Assembly: GCF_013402915.1 (NCBI RefSeq)
Contig: NC_050722.1
Location: forward strand, 310,001 to 374,000
Origin: Zygotorulaspora mrakii
Taxonomy: Eukaryota > Ascomycota > Saccharomycetes > Saccharomycetales > Saccharomycetaceae
Length of the DNA: 64,000 nucleotides
Direction of reading: 5' to 3'
This document shows, piece after piece, positions 1 through 9,843 of this stretch; the stretch's first letter is position 1, and every line of letters starts with the position of its first letter. The notes beneath the pieces were generated by a model. It had not been told where the DNA came from. It did not search any database and was given only the letters and a program-made list of their open reading frames with translations. Both the position numbers and the translations under genes were made by a program.

Positions 1-1
1 G

Positions 2-91
2 GAAATCGGCAGCAGGACGGTAGAAGTAGGAGATAAATATATGGCCTGCAAGGAATATTTGGATTACTATTCAGAAGATCGAGGCAATTGA
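2..91 (+). CDS. C-terminal tail of a gene cut by the window edge
   Basis: An open frame runs from the first bases to a TGA at 89-91 and gives 29 residues, rich in acidic and tyrosine residues near the end (...YLDYYSEDRGN). It ends 18 bases before the next ATG, on the same strand. I do not recognise the tail by sequence. In S. cerevisiae the gene upstream of MRF1 is GPI10, so GPI10 is one possibility from gene order, but this is only an inference and the tail is too short to test here. Confidence 0.35.
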   Translation, partial: EIGSRTVEVGDKYMACKEYLDYYSEDRGN

Positions 92-109
92 CGATACTTA
101 AAGTGGGAT

Positions 110-1315
110 ATGTACACTGTACCGGGCTTGGTATTGAGCCGTATGTTAAGATCCTTCAGTGTGTCGTGCGCGACCAGATCCATGGACTACTCTCATGTAA
201 TTGTGGGAGGCGGCGTTGTAGGATTGGCTATTGCTGCTGAGTTGAGTAAGGTAAAAAGCAACAGCGTTGTATTACTCGAGAAAAATGATATGATTGGTGC
301 CGAAACGTCTTCACGAAATTCAGAGGTCATTCATGCAGGCATCTATTACCCTAGTGATTCTCTAAAGACTAAACTTTGTATCGAAGGAAAAAAAATCATT
401 TATAATGAACTGGATCCTTTGAAAACCGGTGTTTCCTGGAGGAAATGTGGCAAATGGGTAGTTTCACAGACAGGGTACGAAGATTCTATTGTTGAACAAT
501 TTTATAGAAAGTGTAAAGATCTCAATGTCGATGTTATGCTTCTGACTTCGGAACAGGCTAAAAGAATCGAGCCCTCAGTGCTGGTGAAGAAATCCGTACT
601 GAATTCCCCTACCTCAGGAATTATTGATTCGCATTCACTGATGGAATATCTAAGTGGTGTTATCCAGAGCAACGATGGAGAAGTGATTACCGGATCTGAG
701 GTCGTTGATCTACAATATAAAGAAGGACAAGGCTACGTAGTTGCAGCAAATGACCGATTTGGTGATGAGGCTTCCATTATTGAGTTAAGAACTGAAAATT
801 TAATAAATGCGGCAGGTCTTTATGCGGACAGGATTTGCAATATGCTTTTACCAAATGAACGGCATATGAAGCAATACTATGCTCGAGGAAACTATTTCAA
901 GCTTTCAAGAGGCGGGTTCCCTCCAGTCCATAGACTCATATATCCAGTACCTCCGAAAAATGTTAATTCACTTGGCACTCATCTTACCATAGACTTGGAC
1001 AATCAGGTTCGATTTGGCCCTGATTTGGAATACGTCAAATCACCTACAGATTATAGCCCAAATCCTGCTAATATCCCCGCTGCCTATGAAGCAATATCAA
1101 CTTACTATCCTTATATTTCCTTGCAAAATTTAGAAGTGTCATATTCAGGTATTAGACCAAAGCTTGGTGGACCTGGTGACAAAACATTTCGTGATTTCTA
1201 CATAAAAGAGGAGGACGGCTTTCCAGGCTTTGTCAATCTATTGGGGATTGAATCACCTGGTCTCACTGCAAGTATAGCCATAGGTAGGTACGTGAAACGT
1301 ATTTACCACGACTAG
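110..1315 (+). CDS. L-2-hydroxyglutarate dehydrogenase-like FAD oxidoreductase, probably mitochondrial
   Basis: 401 residues of the DAO/L2HGDH family. An N-terminal stretch (about 1-24) has basic and hydroxylated residues and no acidic ones, as in a mitochondrial presequence. The dinucleotide-binding GGGVVGLA motif follows at about 33-40, then the family signature SSRNSEVIHAGIYYP, a GxxxAD turn late in the substrate domain, and a C-terminal GIRPKLGGPG / GIESPGLT block that closes over FAD. Family members oxidise L-2-hydroxyglutarate to 2-oxoglutarate, a metabolite-repair reaction. Methionines 12 and 25 are alternative starts; the first ATG keeps the presequence. Its convergent neighbour is KIN28. 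To my knowledge S. cerevisiae has no clear orthologue, so this gene appears to have been lost there or gained here. Confidence 0.8.
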   Translation: MYTVPGLVLSRMLRSFSVSCATRSMDYSHVIVGGGVVGLAIAAELSKVKSNSVVLLEKNDMIGAETSSRNSEVIHAGIYYPSDSLKTKLCIEGKKIIYNELDPLKTGVSWRKCGKWVVSQTGYEDSIVEQFYRKCKDLNVDVMLLTSEQAKRIEPSVLVKKSVLNSPTSGIIDSHSLMEYLSGVIQSNDGEVITGSEVVDLQYKEGQGYVVAANDRFGDEASIIELRTENLINAAGLYADRICNMLLPNERHMKQYYARGNYFKLSRGGFPPVHRLIYPVPPKNVNSLGTHLTIDLDNQVRFGPDLEYVKSPTDYSPNPANIPAAYEAISTYYPYISLQNLEVSYSGIRPKLGGPGDKTFRDFYIKEEDGFPGFVNLLGIESPGLTASIAIGRYVKRIYHD

Positions 1316-1406
1316 AGCATATATACTCATCCTTTTAGGCGGCATTCAAAGAAGTGCACATTAATTGGGTATCGTCCTACGCCAGACGTACATACATTAT
1401 ACATAC

Positions 1407-2379
1407 TTATGATATTTTGATTTTTGATGGTTCTGTTGGAGATGGTGCTTCCTTGAAGTACTCACTTTCCAAGCACTGAACTGTGTTCCAACGTTTCTGA
1501 GGGTTCATGGTCAACATTCCGCATAGATAGTCTAATGCATTTTCGCTAGCCGCTATGAATCTTCTTCTCAGCTCTTCTCTGGATGGTGGTGTGTACATTT
1601 GAAGCTTATTATAGGCGGGAAAAGAAGATACGTCCGGCCAGTCTCTATCTGTTGGAGTTCCCAATGCTCTGAATGTGACTTCGACCTGGTCAATGTCACT
1701 TTTCCCCGGCAAGTAAGGGATTCGAAGCATAAGTTCTGCAAATATCACACCGACAGACCAAACATCAATTGCCGATGTATAGTGCTTTGCGCCAAACAGT
1801 AATTCGGGAGCTCTATACCACCGTGTCACCACATTACTCGTTAAGATTTCGTGCGGGGAAGGAACAGTTCGTGCCAACCCAAAATCTGCTACTTTTATTT
1901 GTCCATCAGGTGCTATCAAAAGATTATTTGGCTTCAAATCTCTGTGCAGTATGAAATTTCTGTGGCAATGATGAACACCTCTTAAAGTCATTAACATCCA
2001 GGACTTTATATCAGCAGGTGTGAACAGTATTGATTTATCCTTAATTATAACTTCCAAATCAGAAGGTAAAAACTCTAAAACAAGATTCAAATTTTCAGAT
2101 GCCAGAAATATATCCACAAGTTCAATCACATTTTCATGCTGTATCTCTTGTAAATACTTTACCTCACGAATGGCAGACATATCCAAACCATCTTTAAATG
2201 CCGAACTTTTGATTTCTTTTACTGCAATGCTCCTTCCTGTTGACTGCTTGGTTCCAAGATAGACAACAGCATACGTTCCCTCACCAACCTTTTTTTCTAA
2301 TAAAAATATGCTTTGTTAGTAAATCTAAGGAAAAATTGATATAGACGCTAATGAATATCATACCCTTTGTGTACTCCAT
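1407..2379 (-). CDS. KIN28: TFIIH cyclin-dependent kinase Kin28 (CDK7), two exons
   Basis: Exon 1 is 2379-2364 and exon 2 is 2296-1407. The spliced protein has 301 residues, close to the 306 of S. cerevisiae. It starts MEYTKEKKVGEGTYAVVYLG, which restores the glycine-rich loop missing from the downstream open frame. Further motifs are HRDLKPNN at about 123-130, a DFGLAR activation-segment start, and the T-loop SNVVTRWYRAPE. Kin28 phosphorylates the RNA polymerase II C-terminal domain at Ser5 as part of TFIIH, with cyclin Ccl1 and Tfb3. The gene is divergent from MRF1, with 173 bases between the starts. An out-of-frame ATG lies 19 bases upstream of the start (2398). The S. cerevisiae orthologue also has a 5' intron. 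Confidence 0.95.
2297..2363 (-). other. KIN28: Spliceosomal intron of KIN28 (67 bases)
   Basis: On the minus strand the intron begins GTATGA (2363-2358), has a perfect TACTAAC branch point (2321-2315) and ends TAG (2299-2297). It splits codon 6: the G ending exon 1 joins AA from exon 2 to give GAA. Removal links MEYTK to EKKVGEG in frame, matching the known Kin28 N-terminus. The intron is short even for yeast. Confidence 0.93.
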
Positions 2380-2552
2380 TTGAACCACTACCTAGCATTC
2401 GCCTCCTTGAACTTTTTATATGTAACAGCTTTTCTAGATGTGATCACTAAATAAGAGGCATTCTTACATCTTATTCGCATGCCGAAATAGCTAAAATTCT
2501 AATATCACAACTAGATGAAAACATCGAAAATTATCACGAGCCAGAGACATAA

Positions 2553-3758
2553 ATGATCTCCCGATCTTTATTTCCTCGACTATCCTTCAATAAATACTTC
2601 CGTTTAGGGCCAACAGCAAAGAAATGGTTTTCTTCTGCCGCTGAGAATGGTTTTATCATTGATGAATTGCATCCATCTTTGATCAAGAGAGTGGTGAAAT
2701 ATGTTGATGATATGCACTCATTAGAGGCTTTGCTCTCTCAAGGTGAGAGTTTCGATGAGACTACGCAGAAGAGGTATGCGAAAGTGTCTTTTATTAAAGA
2801 TATGTACGAAAGATATCAGCAGCAACTACAGGGACTGGAAGAGCTGCAGGAGCTCATAGAAGAAGACCCAAGTTTGAGAGATGAGGCTGAGATAGAGTTC
2901 ACCAGATTATTACCAGATTTGAAAGGCACATCCAATGAATTACTGAACAGACTAATACCTCCACACCCCTTCGCGGAAAAACCCTGCATATTAGAATTAA
3001 GACCTGGGGTGGGCGGTATTGAAGCAATGATATTTGCGCAGGATCTGCTGAATATGTACACAGGCTATGCTCACAGCAAGAGATGGAAGTACCGTATAAT
3101 TTCGAAAAACGAGAACCAAAGTGGATCCGGTATCGTTGATGCGATTTTAAGTATTGACGAGCCTGGATCATATGATCGGTTGAAATATGAAGCCGGTGTA
3201 CATAGAGTCCAAAGAGTTCCAGCTACAGAAACTAAAGGAAGGACACATACTTCCACGGCAGCTGTTGTCGTCCTTCCCCAAATGGGTGATGATAAGGAAG
3301 TAGACTCCTTTGAACGAACATTCAAGCCAGATGAAATTAGAATTGATGTTATGAGAGCAAGTGGTAAAGGTGGCCAGCATGTGAATACCACTGATTCGGC
3401 GGTGAGATTGACTCATTACCCTTCGGGAATTGTCATATCCATGCAGGACGAACGTTCTCAACATAAAAACAAAGCCAAGGCATTTGCAATATTGCGTTCC
3501 AAACTGGCCGAAAAAGAGAGAAAGGAAAAGGAGGACAAGGAACGTTCAGCAAGAAAAGACCAGGTCAGTACAATAGATCGATCAGATAAAATTCGCACTT
3601 ATAATTACCCGCAGAACCGTATAACAGATCATAGATCTGGATACAATTTGCATGATATGGAAGGAATTATGTCAGGGGAGAGACTTGACGAGGTCATCGA
3701 TGCGATCCAAAAATTTGACTGTGATTTGAAAGCAAAAGAACTTTTGAGTGCAGATTGA
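2553..3758 (+). CDS. MRF1: Mitochondrial peptide chain release factor 1
   Basis: 401 residues, class-I release factor of the RF1 type. The N-terminus is a mitochondrial targeting sequence (MISRSLFPRLSFNKYFRLG...). The central domain ends in RASGKGGQHVNTTDSAVR, with the catalytic GGQ at about 273-275 that triggers hydrolysis of peptidyl-tRNA in the ribosomal A site. The block KDQVSTIDRSDKIRTYNYPQ and the C-terminal helix follow the family pattern. It terminates translation at UAA/UAG in mitochondria. It shares a 173-base divergent promoter with KIN28 and is followed by ROG1 on the same strand, the same neighbour as in S. cerevisiae. Confidence 0.95.
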   Translation: MISRSLFPRLSFNKYFRLGPTAKKWFSSAAENGFIIDELHPSLIKRVVKYVDDMHSLEALLSQGESFDETTQKRYAKVSFIKDMYERYQQQLQGLEELQELIEEDPSLRDEAEIEFTRLLPDLKGTSNELLNRLIPPHPFAEKPCILELRPGVGGIEAMIFAQDLLNMYTGYAHSKRWKYRIISKNENQSGSGIVDAILSIDEPGSYDRLKYEAGVHRVQRVPATETKGRTHTSTAAVVVLPQMGDDKEVDSFERTFKPDEIRIDVMRASGKGGQHVNTTDSAVRLTHYPSGIVISMQDERSQHKNKAKAFAILRSKLAEKERKEKEDKERSARKDQVSTIDRSDKIRTYNYPQNRITDHRSGYNLHDMEGIMSGERLDEVIDAIQKFDCDLKAKELLSAD

Positions 3759-3952
3759 AGACTGATACCTCTGTAAATAGCATTTGTATAGAAATCCCTT
3801 TAAAAGATCTGTCTGCACTTCGTACATTTTTCAACAATATATATACTTGCATCACAGCGCGATGACATTTTATTATATATATGACGAAACCAAGTCATAC
3901 AAAATAGTATACATCCATTCGACACACTAGGATAGCAGCAGAGCCAGGCGCT

Positions 3953-5986
3953 ATGACAAACGATGAACCTGGTAATCTGCTGTTTTTCAACAAGTCTTCG
4001 GTGGGTATAGGTGATCTCGAGCGTTATGTGATCACATATGACCTATACGAAGGTGACGAGATTCCCGATGACGTAAAATTGGACTCACTTTGGCTTAAAG
4101 TGAAAAACATAGAAGGTTTGTCATTCAGGGCTGCATATCTAATGGGCCCATTCATGTTATATTGTGATGTGAGGACTGAGGACTATCATCACTCACAGAA
4201 AATCATAGCTTCGGCGGATCAGCCAAGATTCGAATCTACTCTGCAAGCACAACAAGATTGCATCGTAGAGCTGTCAGTACACAGGCTAAAGCCCAGGTAT
4301 GTTTGGGTAGTCGATATTTTGAGTCAAATCGTATTCACCACGAACACAAAGGTATCGTTCGAGATAAATGTTGCGAATACAAAGAATTCATTATGCGGAG
4401 AACAAGACTGTGGTATAAATAACTCAGTTTCAGATAAAATCACAGTAACCAGGCTGACCACATTAGATGTTTGGAATTTACCGGCAGAGATAGGTTTACC
4501 TAAAAAGGCAAAACACTTGGTTATATTGACTCATGGCCTTCATTCTAATGTCTCTACCGACATGTCATATTTAATGGAGCAGATCTATAAAAAACAGGAG
4601 AACTATCCAGATGAACAAATTGTCGTAAAGGGCTACACAAAAAATGTCTGTCAGACGGAAAAGGGAGTGAAATATCTCGGTACCCAAGTAGCAAACTTCA
4701 TAATTGATGAACTATACGACGAGTCGGTAACTAAGATTAGTTTTGTTGGGCATTCACTGGGTGGCCTAGTACAGTCGTTTGCTATCGCATATATAGCTGT
4801 AAAATTTCCATGGTTTTTTGAAAAAGTGAAACCAGTTAATTTCATAGGCATAGCGTCACCTTTTTTGGGCATTGTTACAGATAATCCGGCCTATATCAAC
4901 CTCTTATTATCATTCGGTGTTATTGGCAAAACTGGACAAGATTTAGGACTTGAGAAAGACTCCGGGAACAATGAAGCGCTGCTTCACCTTTTACCGGGGG
5001 AACCGTTGAAAAGTGTCCTCCAGAAGTTTAAGCGGAGAACTCTTTATATGAATGCCGTCAATGACGGTATAGTTCCATTATACACTGCCTCAATGCTCTT
5101 TTTGGATTATGATGAGATATTGCAGCAACTAGAAAAAAGAAAACTTCAAGGGCTGCAAATTAACTCTAGCAATATTGATCTGGTGAGTCAATCGCATTTT
5201 CTGAGCAGAAACATCATTTCTCCTTTTGTGAAAATTCTTGGGATACTAGCTCCTCAAAAATTCCCATCAAACAACCCTTCCTTACCTAGAATATCATTTC
5301 TCGAATCAATGGTGTCGACTTTGGTCCCGCCACTTCCAGAGAAATTATATATAACAGACCCTTCTTCCCGAAACCCCGTCATTATTCATGATAAGGTTTA
5401 TACGGAAGAGGATCTTCCTCCTATAGCTGAAGGTGGCATTGACGCTTTTGAAGGTACTCATAACATATTATTGGATCAATTTATGATGGATAGGGGTAAA
5501 CCTAAGTGCCAAAAACTTGAAGAAAGAATAGCACGGGAATGGCATCAAGGCTTATCATGGCGAAAAGTTGTCGTAGCACTAAAGCCGGATGCTCATAATA
5601 ATATAATCGTGCGTAGAAGATTCTCAAACGCTTACGGCTGGCCCGTAATTGATCATCTTATTGATGCACATTTTAGTGGTGAAGATGAGGAAAGTGCATA
5701 TGAGGAATTGGCTGACAAAATCAATAGCGATGTTACGAATAACTTGTCTCCTCGATCTATTCCAGACAGCAGTGACATAGAACCCAATAAGAACTTTGCG
5801 TGGATTACGAGAGTCGAGAATCCAAGGTTGTTCGATGAAGGTCCAACAGGAATGATATCAACCATGAGTGAAATGATTGAATCATTTGCTAAAAGCCGGA
5901 ATGCATTGGGAAATGATGTGAACCTGGAGTCGTCAACTAACAACAATTTGATAAGCTACGAAAGTCTCGACAGCAATTCTATGTAA
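3953..5986 (+). CDS. ROG1: Putative serine lipase of the ROG1 family
   Basis: 677 residues. An alpha/beta-hydrolase region (DUF676 type) opens with LVILTHGLHSN and contains the nucleophile elbow GHSLGG, with Ser268 by the frame from this start. The N-terminal 180 residues form a separate family-specific domain, and the C-terminal tail is polar and likely disordered. S. cerevisiae has two duplicates of this gene, ROG1 (YGL144C) and YDL109C. Here one gene lies between MRF1 and TIP20, as ROG1 does. Rog1 has been reported to act on monoacylglycerol; the substrate here is inferred from family only. It converges on TIP20, with only 35 bases between the stops. Confidence 0.88.
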   Translation: MTNDEPGNLLFFNKSSVGIGDLERYVITYDLYEGDEIPDDVKLDSLWLKVKNIEGLSFRAAYLMGPFMLYCDVRTEDYHHSQKIIASADQPRFESTLQAQQDCIVELSVHRLKPRYVWVVDILSQIVFTTNTKVSFEINVANTKNSLCGEQDCGINNSVSDKITVTRLTTLDVWNLPAEIGLPKKAKHLVILTHGLHSNVSTDMSYLMEQIYKKQENYPDEQIVVKGYTKNVCQTEKGVKYLGTQVANFIIDELYDESVTKISFVGHSLGGLVQSFAIAYIAVKFPWFFEKVKPVNFIGIASPFLGIVTDNPAYINLLLSFGVIGKTGQDLGLEKDSGNNEALLHLLPGEPLKSVLQKFKRRTLYMNAVNDGIVPLYTASMLFLDYDEILQQLEKRKLQGLQINSSNIDLVSQSHFLSRNIISPFVKILGILAPQKFPSNNPSLPRISFLESMVSTLVPPLPEKLYITDPSSRNPVIIHDKVYTEEDLPPIAEGGIDAFEGTHNILLDQFMMDRGKPKCQKLEERIAREWHQGLSWRKVVVALKPDAHNNIIVRRRFSNAYGWPVIDHLIDAHFSGEDEESAYEELADKINSDVTNNLSPRSIPDSSDIEPNKNFAWITRVENPRLFDEGPTGMISTMSEMIESFAKSRNALGNDVNLESSTNNNLISYESLDSNSM

Positions 5987-6021
5987 AAAGTATTGCTCCT
6001 CCGCTTCAGTGATTTTCTTTT

Positions 6022-8070
6022 CTATAAAATGTTTCCATATGCTATTCTATAAAGTGCATCTTGAATTTCGAAATCTGTCAGTGTCTTGATACGCAAATGA
6101 TTCTTCAGATCACGATAATTTAATTCTTTGATATAGGCAGTTCCGAAGAACTTTTGTCCATCCGGGTCGTATTTGAGCGAAAGCACTTTGACAAGTTCAA
6201 AAAGGACACCTTCTTGTGCATTGGTATTGTCATTTGAGAGATTCAAAGCATCTCTAATTGTCCGGAAATCTAATTCAAACTGATCTAGTCCCTGTTTGCT
6301 AAACTTGTTCAATTTTAAAATTGATTCGATGAAGTAGTTGACTATTATATTCAAGAGTTCATTCTTAATACAGGTTGAAACTGCTAACGGAATGGATAAA
6401 GAGTCTAGTTTCATCATTATTCGGGTGATTAATTTTATTGCGTCAACTAATTCTGATGTTGCTGTATCAGAATCCGGATTTGCAACCGTTGACCAAACTC
6501 CTAACTTAAAGTAATTTCTCAATGACTCTTTCAATAACTTCTTGACTCTATGAACAACAGTTGGTTGGACACTTTCCTCCATAATTTTCCTGTAGTCCTC
6601 CAGAACGTTTTGGAATAACGTGGTATAATTTTTTGATTCCCATTCGTTAACAACATCTGTTAAATGAATGAAGATATATTCCTCCGATAATTCTATGATT
6701 CTTTCATAAACAATGTTGATATTTTGCAGCTTCATTAACGTCTGATTCAATTCATCCTCTCCTGTGTGTGTGTCCCCTAAAGAGTTAATAGTCAGCAGGC
6801 GATCAAGATAGAGAGAGGATAGCTTAATAAAAATCTGGGAACAGCTCAATAGTTTGTACTTTTTTAGAGGTTCAAATTCCAAACCATAAAACGGTTTTAA
6901 ATAGCTGTAGACCTTATTTAAGAGCTTGATAAAGTCTGATGATGACTCAACCATTTCCTTCGGATTCGAAATAAGCTTATCGAACTGGTTTGTGGCCGTT
7001 TCCACTTCGTAAGCAAGCCACATATCCCAAATCTCTGCAGGCACCAGAGAAATCATGCCCCTTCCATGGTAATGAAAGAAGGTTTCCAAATTTTTATCTG
7101 TATTTAGAATTTCAGAAATCAAAGATATCAGCACCTTGCTGTCAGCATGAGATAAACCGCTTACAACTTTTTCTCTTATCGGTTGCAACACATGATCGAT
7201 GAATTGCTCATGTATTAACTGTCTTGTTATTCCATGTACCTCATCGTGAAATATACTGATACACCTATAAAGATTTTTATTCAGGTAATCGTTCATGTAT
7301 TTGAAAAATGTCTCCATCTTCAAGGAATCGTCATGAAAGTGATAGGTAAATTTTATTTCAAAATTGTTAGCAATACATTGGAAGTTCCAAAAAAAGGAGG
7401 ATTGATTATGGTTAAGGTTACCTATAATCAACAACGACAATTTATAAAGATCCGTGGATCTACGTCTCAGATCTCCCATCGTATCGCTGGATATAGTCGC
7501 AGAAGTATCCCATTTCGACTCCAGCAGGCGATCTTTGAATTGACCACAGAGCACTTTGGCTCGCAAAGATACAGCGCCATTCAACTGGTTATACGCGGCC
7601 AATCCTTCATCCGAATCATCGCCTAGTCTTTCGCGCACAGATGCAACCCTCTTGCCGACCCGGTCAAGTTCTTGCAATGAGGTCTCCTCCTCAAAACCAT
7701 CCATTTCCTCACGCAAAGATCCCAGCTCTACCAAGGCCAAATCTTTTGTCTCCCGCTGTTTGAACGCCCTCTCAAGCACGTCCAGAACCCGCAGCGCACC
7801 ATATTTGGTCCTCAGCCTGCGTATTCCTTCCAACGATGTCGCATTGCTGGTAATATCCTTAGCAATGCTTCTAAGATACTCCTCACTGTCTACATCAGTG
7901 CCCATGGTATCCATGATGCCATCACCCACATTGTGATTGCCGCCGCCGTTGCCGCCCACGCTCACCTCTTGTGCCCTCTTCAATCGCAGCGCAAGCTGCT
8001 CCCGCTTCTCATTTATCGCGGAAATTCTCTTCTCGACCTCAAGAACATCATGCACAGATGTTAATGCCAT
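6022..8070 (-). CDS. TIP20: Tip20, Dsl1-complex tethering subunit for Golgi-to-ER vesicles
   Basis: 682 residues; S. cerevisiae Tip20 has 701. The N-terminal segment (1-45) is heptad-like, as expected for the helix that pairs with Sec39/Dsl1 partners. The rest is a long helical RINT1/Tip20-type domain without obvious motifs. Identification rests on length, overall helical composition and position next to ROG1, which matches YGL145C-YGL144C, more than on any single motif. Tip20 acts at the ER with the SNAREs Use1, Sec20 and Ufe1 to capture COPI vesicles. The start is divergent from TMA17. Confidence 0.8.
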   Translation of the reverse strand: MALTSVHDVLEVEKRISAINEKREQLALRLKRAQEVSVGGNGGGNHNVGDGIMDTMGTDVDSEEYLRSIAKDITSNATSLEGIRRLRTKYGALRVLDVLERAFKQRETKDLALVELGSLREEMDGFEEETSLQELDRVGKRVASVRERLGDDSDEGLAAYNQLNGAVSLRAKVLCGQFKDRLLESKWDTSATISSDTMGDLRRRSTDLYKLSLLIIGNLNHNQSSFFWNFQCIANNFEIKFTYHFHDDSLKMETFFKYMNDYLNKNLYRCISIFHDEVHGITRQLIHEQFIDHVLQPIREKVVSGLSHADSKVLISLISEILNTDKNLETFFHYHGRGMISLVPAEIWDMWLAYEVETATNQFDKLISNPKEMVESSSDFIKLLNKVYSYLKPFYGLEFEPLKKYKLLSCSQIFIKLSSLYLDRLLTINSLGDTHTGEDELNQTLMKLQNINIVYERIIELSEEYIFIHLTDVVNEWESKNYTTLFQNVLEDYRKIMEESVQPTVVHRVKKLLKESLRNYFKLGVWSTVANPDSDTATSELVDAIKLITRIMMKLDSLSIPLAVSTCIKNELLNIIVNYFIESILKLNKFSKQGLDQFELDFRTIRDALNLSNDNTNAQEGVLFELVKVLSLKYDPDGQKFFGTAYIKELNYRDLKNHLRIKTLTDFEIQDALYRIAYGNIL

Positions 8071-8381
8071 TTTATTAGACTGTATAAGCTTTCAATCCCG
8101 TTCATTTCGAACATCGAATGTGGCCTTTGTTTCCACCATCTCTTGTTTTTTCATATCCTGTTTCGCCTTCCCCATAACACACAACAGCAACAAAGAACTT
8201 TAAGGGACAAGGGGGGGTAACATGTAAGGCGTTGCTTTCCTACATATATAAGGAGCAGGAATAGAAACATCAGGACTTTAAGGTATTCGAATGTTTCTTA
8301 CTGGCTCCGTTGTACGGATTTGGCTCGTTGGGGTTGTTCTGTGAACGAGAGACTGAAACCGTTTTATTTGAAAGATTGATT
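8071..8381. promoter_or_regulatory. Divergent promoter region TIP20 / TMA17
   Basis: 311 bases without a gene. A G-rich tract (AAGGGGGGGT, about 8208-8218) contains an AGGGG core like a stress response element. A TATA element, TATATAAG, lies at 8245-8252 on the plus strand, 130 bases before the TMA17 start. The TATA and the STRE-like core fit TMA17 being stress-inducible, as in S. cerevisiae; that link is inference. Confidence 0.45.
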
Positions 8382-8747
8382 ATGTGTTCCGCCGGAGGTA
8401 TTAGGAGACCAGTTCAAATTGAGGAGTTCAAGACGGCGATTGGAGAAATGACCAAGGAGGAGCTCACACGTTTGGAGCAAGAAATAGAGAACAGTATTAG
8501 CCATTTAAACCGTTCCAATTCCAGATTGCAGAGATACATCGCTAAATTGCAGGGAACTCACGCCGGTGGGGACGAAGAGGAGAGCGAAGAGCTCGACATG
8601 GAGAAAGTTGAAGATGGTGATTTGCAATTGTACCAGGAATCTTTGCGGGAGAATGACATTTTACTCAAGAACAGTGTAGAAAGACTGGAGGCACTACGCC
8701 AGGAGGACTTGTACAGGTCGAGCCATTCGGGAACACCTGAAGTGTAA
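8382..8747 (+). CDS. TMA17: Tma17/Adc17, proteasome assembly chaperone
   Basis: 121 residues from the ATG at 8382. The N-terminal block MCSAGGIRRPVQIEEFKTAI is nearly identical to S. cerevisiae Tma17 (YDL110C), which fixes the start; an upstream GTG-type extension of 24 codons is not needed. The body is a helical hairpin (EELTRLEQEIENSISHLNRSN...; DLQLYQESLRENDILL...) with an acidic middle. Tma17 helps pair the proteasomal ATPases Rpt6 and Rpt3 during stress and was also found with ribosomes. The C-terminal tail is about 30 residues shorter than in S. cerevisiae. Confidence 0.93.
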   Translation: MCSAGGIRRPVQIEEFKTAIGEMTKEELTRLEQEIENSISHLNRSNSRLQRYIAKLQGTHAGGDEEESEELDMEKVEDGDLQLYQESLRENDILLKNSVERLEALRQEDLYRSSHSGTPEV

Positions 8748-8853
8748 CGGAGCGTAATGGCTTCTATATATATATATAGGCGTAAGGTTTTTATTGCATT
8801 TGCTTTTTTCTAGTATATTTGCCCGCAATTTGAATTCTTGGTTGAACTAGCAA

Positions 8854-9615
8854 ATGCTCTTGTTGAATGCGTCATCATATGTCTTCATCGTAACTTTATA
8901 TGGAGGCATCGGTGTGTGCGACATTGTGGGCTCTGTTGGGCCGGAATTCAGCCCCAATGTGCATTTGCAGCTGGATGTGATGCCACTGAAGGCATCGTTG
9001 CATTTTCTGCCCCAGCAGATGGAAACATGCGTTGAGTTGAGGTCGCCATTTGAAGATTGCACCGAGTTGGTGTTTACGTTTGCAGTTGACGATACTATAC
9101 CAACAAATGGAAATTCGGGAAGGCTCAGCAGAATGCAAAGTAGGATTAGCAAACAGGCATTAAGTTTTCAAATCATTAATTCAGAAACTAGAGAAAAAAT
9201 TAGAGGTAAAAGGTGTCTCAAGGCCGGTACGACTATTGTGGAGATTGATTCGCGTGGTTACAATTATTTTACAGTATGTTTTATTAATCTCAGTTTTGAT
9301 TCCTCGTGGACCGCTATAGACACAGTGAAAAATGTCGATATCAAGGTGACTGCTAATGATTTTGAAAGCAATCCGTCAGAGCTAGCGCGACAAATGAAGG
9401 ACGATACCATACTGATCCTCCAAAATTCTGCCGAAATGCTAACTGAAATCGCAGACACAGACAAGAGTACAAATCTGATCACAATGGAAAGCTATCGAAG
9501 AGATCTAAATGAAGAAGTGTTTTCTAAACTGTTGTATTCGGAGATCATCTTTATTATTGCGCTTTTAGCCTCCCAGTTGCTGGTAGCATCTTATCTCATA
9601 AAAGAAAATGGTTAA
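8854..9615 (+). CDS. RRT6: p24-family (GOLD/emp24) membrane protein, Rrt6-like
   Basis: 253 residues with the layout of p24 cargo-receptor proteins. There is an N-terminal signal-like hydrophobic segment (about 1-25), a beta-rich lumenal GOLD-like domain with two cysteines, a membrane-proximal coiled coil (about 165-225), one C-terminal transmembrane segment (about 229-250) and a very short tail ending KENG. Position between TMA17 and RRP42 fits YGL146C (RRT6). p24 proteins cycle between ER and Golgi in COPII/COPI vesicles; the specific role of Rrt6 is not established. The start is the first ATG and places the signal segment at the extreme N-terminus. Confidence 0.8.
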   Translation: MLLLNASSYVFIVTLYGGIGVCDIVGSVGPEFSPNVHLQLDVMPLKASLHFLPQQMETCVELRSPFEDCTELVFTFAVDDTIPTNGNSGRLSRMQSRISKQALSFQIINSETREKIRGKRCLKAGTTIVEIDSRGYNYFTVCFINLSFDSSWTAIDTVKNVDIKVTANDFESNPSELARQMKDDTILILQNSAEMLTEIADTDKSTNLITMESYRRDLNEEVFSKLLYSEIIFIIALLASQLLVASYLIKENG

Positions 9616-9843
9616 AAGACCCATTTAACAGTAAGTTTTACCCAGTTTGATTAACGTAAGTGAACTATTCATTTTGTCTATGAATTTTATGTGTGTAGTT
9701 TAGGTCGAGGTGCCATTTCATATCTGTTAGCTGCTTTTTCCTTTAAATGAAAAATTAATCTTGCAAAAAAAAAACATCTTTTGAAGAGATGCAATCGAGA
9801 AGACAGAAAAGTAATCCTCAGAGCTAAGTTTCGCAGAGTACAG

